Assembly: GCA_003486705.1 (NCBI GenBank) | Contig: DNGE01000144.1 | Location: forward strand, 29,148 to 47,715 | DNA length: 18,568 nucleotides | Reading direction: 5' to 3' | DNA from: Bacillota bacterium | Lineage (GTDB): Bacteria > Bacillota_I > Bacilli_A > MOL361 > Turicibacteraceae | In this document: piece by piece, positions 13,348 through 18,568 of the stretch | How positions within the stretch are numbered: position 1 is the stretch's first letter | Layout: each line of letters begins with the position of its first letter | The notes under the pieces: generated by a model | Told to the model about the DNA's origin: nothing | The model's input: the letters and a program-made list of their open reading frames with translations, nothing else | Database searches by the model: none | Made by a program: the position numbers and the translations under genes

Positions 13348-14346
13348 ATGTCAGAACGCCTTGTGACACCAGGTGAATTATATGGGGATGATTCAGAATT
13401 AAGTTTAAGACCCGAGCGTCTAAATCAATATATTGGACAAAGTGCTGTGAAGGACAATTTAAGAATTTTTATTGAAGCAGCCTTAAAACGAAATGAGTCA
13501 CTCGATCATGTGTTATTGTTTGGACCACCAGGTCTTGGGAAAACAACACTTGCAACGATTATTGCGAATGAAATGGGAGTTAATATTAAGACAACATCAG
13601 GCCCAATGATTGAAAGAAGTGGAGATTTAGCTGCGATTCTTTCTGTTTTAGAACCTGGTGATGTATTATTTATTGATGAGATTCATCGCTTACCTAAAAG
13701 TATAGAAGAAGTCTTATATCCGGCTATGGAAGATTATGTATTAGATATCGTGGTTGGAAAAGACGAAGGTGCGCGTTCGATTCGTGTTGATTTAGCTCCG
13801 TTTACTTTAGTTGGCGCAACAACACGTGCAGGTGATTTATCAGCCCCACTTCGTGACCGTTTTGGTGTCATCAACCGTTTAGAATATTATACAGTGGAAG
13901 AATTAGAGGCTATTGTTAAGCGTACAGCACTAGTTTATGAAATTGAGATGGTGGAAGAAGCAGCGGTTGAGCTTGCGCGTCGTTCACGTGGAACACCTCG
14001 TATTGCCAATCGCTTATTTAGACGTGTGCGTGATTATGCACAAGTTGTCGGCGATGGGGTCATTACAAAAGAGATTGCTAAACTGGCACTAAATCGTTTA
14101 GAGATTGATGAATTAGGTCTTGATTATGTCGATCATAAATATTTAATAGGAATTATAGAGCGCTTTGGTGGAGGACCTGTTGGGATTGAAGCACTAGCGG
14201 CATCAATCGGGGAAGAATCTCAAACGCTTGAAGATGTTTATGAACCGTATTTGCTACAAATGGGATTTATTAAACGAACGCCAAGAGGGCGTGTGATTAC
14301 GCATCAGGCGTGTGAACATTTGAAGGTGTCGTATCCATTAAAATAA
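13348..14346 (+). CDS. ruvB: Holliday junction branch-migration ATPase RuvB
   Basis: RuvB is the hexameric AAA+ motor that pulls DNA through the RuvA-bound junction. The 332-aa product has the standard order. The N-terminal RPERLNQYIGQ lead-in precedes Walker A GPPGLGKT (59-66), Walker B FIDEIHRL (108-115) and sensor 1 VGATTRAG (155-162). The arginine-finger segment APLRDRFG lies at 166-173, and sensor 2 at about TPRIANRLFRRVRDY. The C-terminal winged-helix DNA-binding domain ends with IKRTPRGRVIT. The ATG is preceded by GAAGGTGG. No residue that I would expect in a working ATPase is missing. No clear terminator follows; a promoter for queA lies in the 75-nt gap. Confidence 0.98.
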   Translation: MSERLVTPGELYGDDSELSLRPERLNQYIGQSAVKDNLRIFIEAALKRNESLDHVLLFGPPGLGKTTLATIIANEMGVNIKTTSGPMIERSGDLAAILSVLEPGDVLFIDEIHRLPKSIEEVLYPAMEDYVLDIVVGKDEGARSIRVDLAPFTLVGATTRAGDLSAPLRDRFGVINRLEYYTVEELEAIVKRTALVYEIEMVEEAAVELARRSRGTPRIANRLFRRVRDYAQVVGDGVITKEIAKLALNRLEIDELGLDYVDHKYLIGIIERFGGGPVGIEALAASIGEESQTLEDVYEPYLLQMGFIKRTPRGRVITHQACEHLKVSYPLK

Positions 14347-14349
14347 CTA

Positions 14350-14378
14350 TTGTAAAAAACGTAAATTTAGTAGATAAT
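14350..14378 (+). promoter_or_regulatory. Promoter of queA-tgt-yajC
   Basis: TTGTAA (-35, 14350-14355), 17-nt spacer, GATAAT (-10, 14373-14378). The start point near 14385 gives a leader of about 37 nt to the queA ATG at 14422. Confidence 0.65.
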
Positions 14379-14421
14379 TTAATTTATAACTATAAAAATG
14401 CAACGAGAAAGTTGGTGTGTT

Positions 14422-15450
14422 ATGCGAGTAGAGGATTTTGATTTTGAACTACCAGAACAATTAATCGCACAAACTCCATTAAAAGACAGAACATCGTCTC
14501 GCCTAATGGTCTTAAATAAGAAGACAGGTGAAATTAAACATGAGGTATTTAGTCATGTATTAGACTACTTGACTGAAAATGATACGCTTGTGTTAAATAA
14601 TACGAAAGTAATGCCAGCACGTTTAATCGGTGTAAAATCTGATACGTTAGCAAGTATTGAAGTATTATTATTAAAACAAGAAGAACAAGATTGCTGGGAA
14701 ACACTTGTTAAACCCGCAAAACGTGTTAAAGTTGGAACGATTGTAGAGTTTGGTGACGGCCGTTTAAAAGCAGAGTGCATTGGAACAGGCGATATGGGAA
14801 AACGTATTTTTAAATTTATGTATGATGGGATTTTTTATGAAATCCTAGATTCATTAGGTGAAATGCCGCTTCCACCATACATCACTGAAAAATTAGATGA
14901 CCGCGAACGTTATCAAACCGTATTTGCTAAAGAAATTGGTTCAGCGGCGGCACCGACAGCAGGACTTCATTTTACTGAAGAATTGCTACAAAAGATTACA
15001 GCAAAAGGGGTTAACATTGCGTATGTAACCTTACATGTTGGACTTGGAACATTTAGACCTGTATCGGTTGATGATATTGAAGAACATGATATGCATGCTG
15101 AGTTTTATCAAATGTCACAAGAAACAGCTGATTTATTAAATGCGACAAAAGAGCGTAAAGGTCGTATTATTACAGTTGGAACAACATCAACACGTACGTT
15201 AGAAACGATTGCAAAAGCGAATGACGGAACATTTGTTGCAAGTGAAGGGTGGACGGATATTTTTATTTATCCCCCGTACCAGTTCAAAGGAATTGATGGG
15301 ATGATTACAAACTTCCACTTACCAAAATCAACGTTAATTATGCTGATTTCGGCATTAGCATCACGTGAACATGTGATGAATGCTTATCACCAAGCGGTTG
15401 AAGACAATTATCGCTTTTTTAGCTTTGGTGATGCAATGATGATTATATAA
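14422..15450 (+). CDS. queA: S-adenosylmethionine:tRNA ribosyltransferase-isomerase QueA
   Basis: QueA transfers and isomerises the ribosyl part of S-adenosylmethionine onto preQ1 already inserted at the wobble position of tRNA with GUN anticodons, forming epoxyqueuosine. The 342-aa length equals the B. subtilis protein as I recall it. Family blocks visible are the opening MRVEDFDFELPEQLIAQTPL, LVLNNTKVMPARL, LPPYI near residues 149-153, the highly conserved AAPTAGLHFT, LHVGLGTFRPV, and the final TNFHLPKSTLIMLISA. I placed the start at ATG 14422 because homologs begin here. The in-frame ATG at 14398 adds eight residues without a ribosome binding site. The Shine-Dalgarno for 14422 is itself weak (GGTG, 14414-14417). 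tgt follows after 55 nt. Confidence 0.97.
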   Translation: MRVEDFDFELPEQLIAQTPLKDRTSSRLMVLNKKTGEIKHEVFSHVLDYLTENDTLVLNNTKVMPARLIGVKSDTLASIEVLLLKQEEQDCWETLVKPAKRVKVGTIVEFGDGRLKAECIGTGDMGKRIFKFMYDGIFYEILDSLGEMPLPPYITEKLDDRERYQTVFAKEIGSAAAPTAGLHFTEELLQKITAKGVNIAYVTLHVGLGTFRPVSVDDIEEHDMHAEFYQMSQETADLLNATKERKGRIITVGTTSTRTLETIAKANDGTFVASEGWTDIFIYPPYQFKGIDGMITNFHLPKSTLIMLISALASREHVMNAYHQAVEDNYRFFSFGDAMMII

Positions 15451-15505
15451 TCCCAAACTTTGCATACAACTAAGATAGATTACAAAAAGAAGTGAGGTGC
15501 CTATT

Positions 15506-16642
15506 TTGGCAATTAAATATGAATTAATACATGAGTGTAAACAAACAGGAGCTCGTTATGGTAAACTTCATACACCACATGGTGTGATTGAAACACCTGT
15601 TTTTATGCCTGTAGGAACATTAGCCACAGTTAAAACATTATCACCTGAAGAATTAGTAGAGATGAATGCTAAAATTATTTTAGCAAATACGTATCACTTA
15701 TGGTTACAACCAGGTGAAAAAATCGTTGAAGAAGCGGGTGGCTTACATAAATTTGAAAATTGGAATGGATCAATCTTAACCGATTCAGGTGGATTCCAAG
15801 TCTTTAGTTTAAGTCAACTTCGTAAAATCGAAGAAGACGGGGTAACGTTTAGAGATCATCGAAATGGTGCACCGTTATTTATGTCTCCAGAAATCTCAAT
15901 CGGGGTTCAAAATGCATTAGGTGCGGATATCATCATGTCATTTGATGAGTGCCCACCATACCCTGCAAGCGAAGAATATATGCAAAAATCAGTGGATCGT
16001 ACACTTCGTTGGGCTGAGCGTGGATTGAAAGCACATAAAAACCCATCAACGCAAGCATTATTTGGTATTGTACAAGGTGGAGAATTTGAAAATATCCGTC
16101 GCTACTGTGCTGAGCGTATGGTAGATATGGATTTCCCAGGGTATTCAATCGGTGGGGTATCTGTAGGTGAACCTAAAGATGTTGCTCGTAAAATGGTTGA
16201 ATATACGATTCCATTCTTACCGAAAAATAAACCACGTTATTTAATGGGTGTTGGATCGCCTGATGATTTAATTGATGGAGCAATTCGTGGGGTTGACATG
16301 TTTGACTGTGTATTACCAACACGTATTGCCCGTCACGGAACAGCTATGACATCAGTAGGGCGTGTTGTAATTAAAAATAAAGTGTATGAGCGTGATTTTA
16401 CACCGCTTGATCCAAATTGTGATTGCTATTGCTGTAAAAACTACACAAGAGCTTATGTACGTCACTTAATTAAAGCGAATGAAACATTTGGTCAACGTTT
16501 AGTGTCATATCATAACTTATATTTCTTAATTAATTTAATGGAACAAATTCGTGAAGCGATTCGTAATGACCGCTTAGGTGATTTCAGAGAAGAATTCTTT
16601 GAACAATACGGATTAAATAAAGTAGGATCAAGAGGATTCTAA
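15506..16642 (+). CDS. tgt: tRNA-guanine transglycosylase Tgt
   Basis: Tgt exchanges guanine-34 of GUN-anticodon tRNAs for preQ1, the step before QueA. The product is 378 aa from TTG 15506. Asp93 in TDSGGFQ and the nucleophile Asp267 in FDCVLPTRIAR are both present. The FDECPPYP and GIVQGG substrate loops are intact. The zinc site is complete: Cys305, Cys307, Cys310 and His336. I chose TTG 15506, six nt after AGTGAGGTG (15491-15499); the in-frame GTG at 15497 lies inside that ribosome binding site. Homologs also begin only a few residues before the YELIHECKQTGAR block. It sits between queA and yajC, the arrangement seen in B. subtilis. The preQ1 synthesis genes are not in the window. Confidence 0.97.
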   Translation: MAIKYELIHECKQTGARYGKLHTPHGVIETPVFMPVGTLATVKTLSPEELVEMNAKIILANTYHLWLQPGEKIVEEAGGLHKFENWNGSILTDSGGFQVFSLSQLRKIEEDGVTFRDHRNGAPLFMSPEISIGVQNALGADIIMSFDECPPYPASEEYMQKSVDRTLRWAERGLKAHKNPSTQALFGIVQGGEFENIRRYCAERMVDMDFPGYSIGGVSVGEPKDVARKMVEYTIPFLPKNKPRYLMGVGSPDDLIDGAIRGVDMFDCVLPTRIARHGTAMTSVGRVVIKNKVYERDFTPLDPNCDCYCCKNYTRAYVRHLIKANETFGQRLVSYHNLYFLINLMEQIREAIRNDRLGDFREEFFEQYGLNKVGSRGF

Positions 16643-16661
16643 TCAGAAGAGGAGTGTTGTT

Positions 16662-16919
16662 ATGGAATTTATTATTATGATTTTAAACATGGGGATTTTA
16701 TTCGGAATTTTATGGTTCTTTATGATCCGTCCTGAAAACAAACGTCGCAAAGCATTATCTGAGATGCAAACATCATTAACAAAAGGAGACCGCGTTGTGA
16801 CAATCGGTGGAATTTACGGACGTGTTCATGCTATTGAAGAAAGCACAATCACGTTGATTAACGATGAAGGTGCTAAATGGATCTTTGACCGTTCAGCTAT
16901 TGCTCGTAAAGTAGACTAA
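16662..16919 (+). CDS. yajC: Preprotein translocase accessory subunit YajC
   Basis: YajC (YrbF in B. subtilis) is a small inner-membrane protein that associates with SecDF and the Sec translocon. This 85-aa copy has one N-terminal membrane helix (residues about 3-22, FIIMILNMGILFGILWFFMI). The signature RPENKRRKALSEMQ follows, then KGDRVVTIGGIYGRV in the cytoplasmic beta domain. Length and order are normal. The ATG follows GAGGAG about seven nt upstream. It is the last gene of the queA-tgt-yajC unit and is closed by a strong terminator. secD/secF, which follow yajC in some bacteria, are not found here. Confidence 0.95.
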   Translation: MEFIIMILNMGILFGILWFFMIRPENKRRKALSEMQTSLTKGDRVVTIGGIYGRVHAIEESTITLINDEGAKWIFDRSAIARKVD

Positions 16920-16958
16920 AAAAAAGGTTGTTTTCGATTTTCGAAAACAACCTTTTTT
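16920..16958. terminator. Bidirectional terminator with an 18-bp perfect stem
   Basis: The left arm 16920-16937 (AAAAAAGGTTGTTTTCGA) is perfectly complementary to 16941-16958, with a TTT loop. A and T runs at both ends allow termination of yajC from the plus strand and of the TIGR04086-type gene from the minus strand. Confidence 0.95.
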
Positions 16959-16961
16959 AAT

Positions 16962-17339
16962 TTATCGTTTAATAGAAGGTAAATTCACGCCAACCATACC
17001 ACCTGTTAAACAAATAACTAGTGCAATGAGGCAACGAATGAGTACTTTAAACGTTAAGCCAGCATCCACACCGATGGTGTAGAATAAAGCGGTTAAAATA
17101 ACGAATAATCCCCCCATCATTAAACCGATTAACCAACCTTTTTCAGAAACGATTTTAGCTGAAATGGAAGTACCTAAGAATAACGATAGTACAAATGTCA
17201 TGTAAACTAACTTTTCAATGACCCCAATCGAAAACCATTCAAAGTACGCAAACATTGTAATAATTAATCCTAAGATGAGGATACTACTAACAATGAAGGC
17301 AAGTCCTATTAGTACTGCTTTTCCTAAATTTTGTGACAT
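16962..17339 (-). CDS. TIGR04086-type (YrzE-like) membrane protein
   Basis: This 125-aa protein has four membrane helices at about 8-31, 41-62, 69-89 and 98-120. GTSISAKIVSEKGWLIGL in the second loop and ALFYTIG are typical of the TIGR04086 family, function unknown. The short basic C-terminus is NLPSIKR. In B. subtilis the homolog yrzE lies between yrbF (yajC) and yrbG (DUF421), exactly as here, but as I recall on the same strand as its neighbours, whereas here it is inverted. The ATG is preceded on the minus strand by AGGAGT (plus 17346-17351). Conserved position suggests a shared membrane or envelope role with YajC and the DUF421 protein; this is inference. Confidence 0.85.
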   Translation of the reverse strand: MSQNLGKAVLIGLAFIVSSILILGLIITMFAYFEWFSIGVIEKLVYMTFVLSLFLGTSISAKIVSEKGWLIGLMMGGLFVILTALFYTIGVDAGLTFKVLIRCLIALVICLTGGMVGVNLPSIKR

Positions 17340-17449
17340 GTTTTCAACTCCTATTCCTTGTGTGTTTCTATTTCAACTGTATGACAAGAGTTTAGAAATT
17401 ATGAGTTGAGGTGTTAAAAATATTTATCATTTTGTTTAAGGAGTATACC

Positions 17450-18124
17450 ATGGATCCGAATTGTTACATCGTTATCTATCGTACTATCTTGTTTTATCTT
17501 GTTTTACTTCTTGTTTTTAAAATGATGGGGAAACGTGAAATTGGGCAATTAACGCTACTCGACTTAGTTGTTTCCGTCTTAATGGCTGAAATAGCTGCAA
17601 TGGCAATTGATACGTTATCTCGTCCCGTTCATGAAGTTTTAATTGCGATTGGTTTATTAGGAGCCTTACAGTTTTCATCAGCGTTTTTAACCATGCGATT
17701 TAAAAAAATAAGAGAAGTTGTAGATGGAAAGCCGTCTATTTTTATTTATAAAGGCATTGTTAATGTCGATGAAATGCGACGCCAACGTTATACGTTTGAT
17801 GATTTAATGTTACAGCTAAGAGCGAATAATATTTCATCTATTTATGAAGTCGAATACGCAATTTTAGAGTCCAATGGTCAACTGTCTTCCTTTAAAAAAG
17901 GAGATTGTACGTATTGTCCGTTACCCATTATTACATCGGGTGGCTTAGAGAAATGCAATCTAAAATTAATTAATAAAAGTGAAGAGTGGGTTGCTAAGCA
18001 GCTTGAATCACAAGGGATAAGTGGTGTTCAAGCCGTTTACTATGCTGCATATGATGGGAAATCATTAAAATGTATAACCCGTAAGTCGTTAGAGGAAGAT
18101 GAAAAAAAGGCTAACTTTTGTTAG
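17450..18124 (+). CDS. DUF421 (YetF/YrbG-like) membrane protein
   Basis: This 224-aa protein has about three N-terminal membrane helices (roughly 8-26, 36-54 and 61-80) and a C-terminal cytoplasmic DUF421 domain. The MGKREIGQLTLLDLVVSVL block (26-44), DGKPSIFIYKG (92-102) and the DDLMLQLRANNISSIYEVEYAILESNGQLS block (117-146) are the family hallmarks. YetF and related proteins of B. subtilis affect envelope phospholipid homeostasis; the precise role of this copy is unknown. The start is ATG 17450, six nt after AAGGAG (17438-17443); a GTG at 17411 would add 13 residues and is not supported. Five cysteines sit in the C-terminal part (for example 153 and 156, a CxxC pattern, and the very last residue), which is unusual enough to note. 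Confidence 0.88.
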   Translation: MDPNCYIVIYRTILFYLVLLLVFKMMGKREIGQLTLLDLVVSVLMAEIAAMAIDTLSRPVHEVLIAIGLLGALQFSSAFLTMRFKKIREVVDGKPSIFIYKGIVNVDEMRRQRYTFDDLMLQLRANNISSIYEVEYAILESNGQLSSFKKGDCTYCPLPIITSGGLEKCNLKLINKSEEWVAKQLESQGISGVQAVYYAAYDGKSLKCITRKSLEEDEKKANFC

Positions 18125-18136
18125 CCTTTTATTCTT
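18105..18136 (+). terminator. Intrinsic terminator overlapping the DUF421 stop codon
   Basis: AAAAGGCTAAC (18105-18115), loop TTTT, GTTAGCCTTTT (18120-18130), then ATTCTTT. The stop codon at 18122-18124 is inside the right arm. Confidence 0.88.
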
Positions 18137-18164
18137 TGCAATGAAATCCTCAGTTAAAACGTAT

Positions 18165-18204
18165 GTCCTATTGATTTGCAGCCGATGCCTCAAATCAATA
18201 GGAC
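18165..18204. repeat. Perfect 14-bp inverted repeat, 12-nt loop
   Basis: GTCCTATTGATTTG (18165-18178) is perfectly complementary to CAAATCAATAGGAC (18191-18204), around loop CAGCCGATGCCT. It lies 40 nt past the DUF421 terminator and lacks a T-tract on either side, so it is not an ordinary terminator. It could be a repeat unit of the genome or part of an RNA. Confidence 0.75.
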
Positions 18205-18347
18205 TAAGGATCTTTGCTAACATTAACCCACAGACTTTTTAAAGTTAGTTTCATCACTTTAATATTGAATTGAAAATATAATACACTAAACTTAAATGAA
18301 TAAGTACAATCTTTTTGACACGCGTCTGCCACCTAGGAGACTAAAAT

Positions 18348-18402
18348 TATGCATAAAAGCAAGGCGCGAGTTAACATGAAAACTGTCGCTTTATGCTATA
18401 AT
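18348..18402. repeat. Interrupted dyad near the end of the minus-strand gene
   Basis: TATGCATAAA from 18348 pairs with TTTATGCTATA (ending about 18400, one bulge), and an inner GCGA/TCGC pairing brackets a 16-nt loop. In the minus direction a short TTTT follows the structure, so it may be the terminator of the gene ending at 18410. In the plus direction it embeds an extended -10-like TGCTATAAT (18394-18402). Confidence 0.5.
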
Positions 18403-18409
18403 AAAAGTG

Positions 18410-18568
18410 TTAGTTTTTTTTCACAAATTGCGGTAATAAGTTAGTAATTTTTAAAAGGATTGTATAAGCGATTGAGATCAACAGGATGATAAACAGCATA
18501 TTAAGTGTTTGACTTGAACTAAACACAAAGGCATCCATGAGATAGCGACCAAGTAAATAAGTAATCCC
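18410..18568 (-). CDS. C-terminal fragment of a membrane protein, probably a SpoVB/MATE-like flippase
   Basis: Reading the minus strand from the window edge gives 52 open codons ending in TAA (plus 18410-18412). The peptide contains one strong membrane helix (NMLFIILLISIAYTILLKI), preceded by a short loop and followed by NLLPQFVKKN. The helix followed by LLP and a short basic tail resembles the end of oligosaccharide flippases of the SpoVB/polysaccharide-biosynthesis family. In B. subtilis spoVB lies beside yrbG (DUF421), which supports the guess. The gene runs past the window, so most of it is not seen. Coding: likely. Family: inference from context and a short tail. Confidence 0.55.
   Translation of the reverse strand, partial: GITYLLGRYLMDAFVFSSSQTLNMLFIILLISIAYTILLKITNLLPQFVKKN

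Larger units (their letters stand above)
18131..18409. other. Gene-free structured stretch between convergent genes
   Basis: About 280 nt without a convincing gene. It holds the 14-bp dyad at 18165-18204, a TATAAT at 18277-18282, a TACAAT at 18305-18310, an isolated TTGACA at 18315-18320, a small hairpin GTCT/AGAC (18325-18340), and a second long dyad ending near 18402. A 33-codon ORF starting at 18141 has no ribosome binding site and runs through the dyad. A small RNA, a remnant of a mobile or repeat element, or only terminator structures are all possible. Confidence 0.5.

Noticed and set aside
15933..16148. Minus-strand 71-aa ORF opposite tgt
   Set aside because: Antisense shadow of a gene with intact catalytic and zinc residues.
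18141..18242. Plus-strand 33-codon ORF beyond the DUF421 terminator
   Set aside because: No Shine-Dalgarno, and it runs through the 14-bp inverted repeat; better explained as non-coding.
18315..18347. TTGACA (18315-18320) with TAAAAT (18342-18347) as a promoter
   Set aside because: The spacer is 21 nt, too long for a standard promoter, and no gene follows on that strand.
18394..18402. Extended -10 TGCTATAAT as a promoter on the plus strand
   Set aside because: It would only make antisense RNA to the minus-strand gene and is part of a dyad; no -35 at suitable spacing. Kept only as a note on the dyad.
18301..18402. Known riboswitch class
   Set aside because: I compared it by eye with the purine, SAM, TPP, preQ1, THF, c-di-GMP and guanidine classes and found no matching core; no downstream gene would be controlled on the plus strand.

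Overview
The window is AT-rich DNA from a low-GC Gram-positive bacterium (Firmicutes/Bacillota). Shine-Dalgarno sequences are strong (AAGGAGG type), GTG and TTG starts are used, the tRNA gene encodes its own CCA end, and T-rich intrinsic terminators are frequent. The block ruvA-ruvB-queA-tgt-yajC-(yrzE-like)-DUF421-(spoVB-like end) matches the order I recall from Bacillus subtilis. Overall the style suggests a Turicibacter/Erysipelotrichia-like gut Firmicute. That genus-level guess is inference; nothing in the sequence proves it.

Layout. (1) 1-3117: a SEC-C motif protein, a tRNA-Ser(GGA), a 94-aa protein of unknown function, and a divergent methyltransferase-fold protein with a cysteine cluster. 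(2) 3185-7895: a stand-alone PotD-like polyamine-binding lipoprotein with a strong promoter and adjoining palindrome, a patatin-like lipase, an AI-2E-family (PerM-like) membrane protein, and an MGT/YjiC-like glycosyltransferase with an altered donor motif. (3) 7960-9337: an MFS efflux-type transporter. (4) 9392-11007, minus strand: a two-gene operon of an internally duplicated DUF1576-type membrane protein and a translationally coupled 114-aa soluble protein. (5) 11208-12397: a divergent formate/nitrite (FNT) channel gene, convergent with a small membrane protein. (6) 12519-16958: a housekeeping block for Holliday-junction branch migration (RuvA, RuvB, with an extra 64-aa ORF between them), queuosine tRNA modification (QueA, Tgt) and the Sec accessory protein YajC. 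(7) 16962-18568: a TIGR04086-type membrane protein on the opposite strand, a DUF421 protein, an unexplained gene-free stretch with two dyad structures, and the C-terminal end of a minus-strand membrane protein, probably a SpoVB-type flippase.

Most of the first 12 kb consists of single genes with their own promoters and hairpin terminators. The functions there (polyamine binding, lipase, glycosyltransferase, efflux, FNT) do not form one obvious pathway. ruvA-orf64-ruvB looks like one transcription unit. queA has a promoter of its own that probably also serves tgt and yajC and ends at the 18-bp terminator at 16920-16958. I found no CRISPR array, insertion sequence, phage gene or integrase. The best candidates for undescribed biology are the DUF1576/114-aa coupled pair, the cysteine-cluster methyltransferase-like protein, orf64 between ruvA and ruvB, and the structured stretch at 18131-18409.
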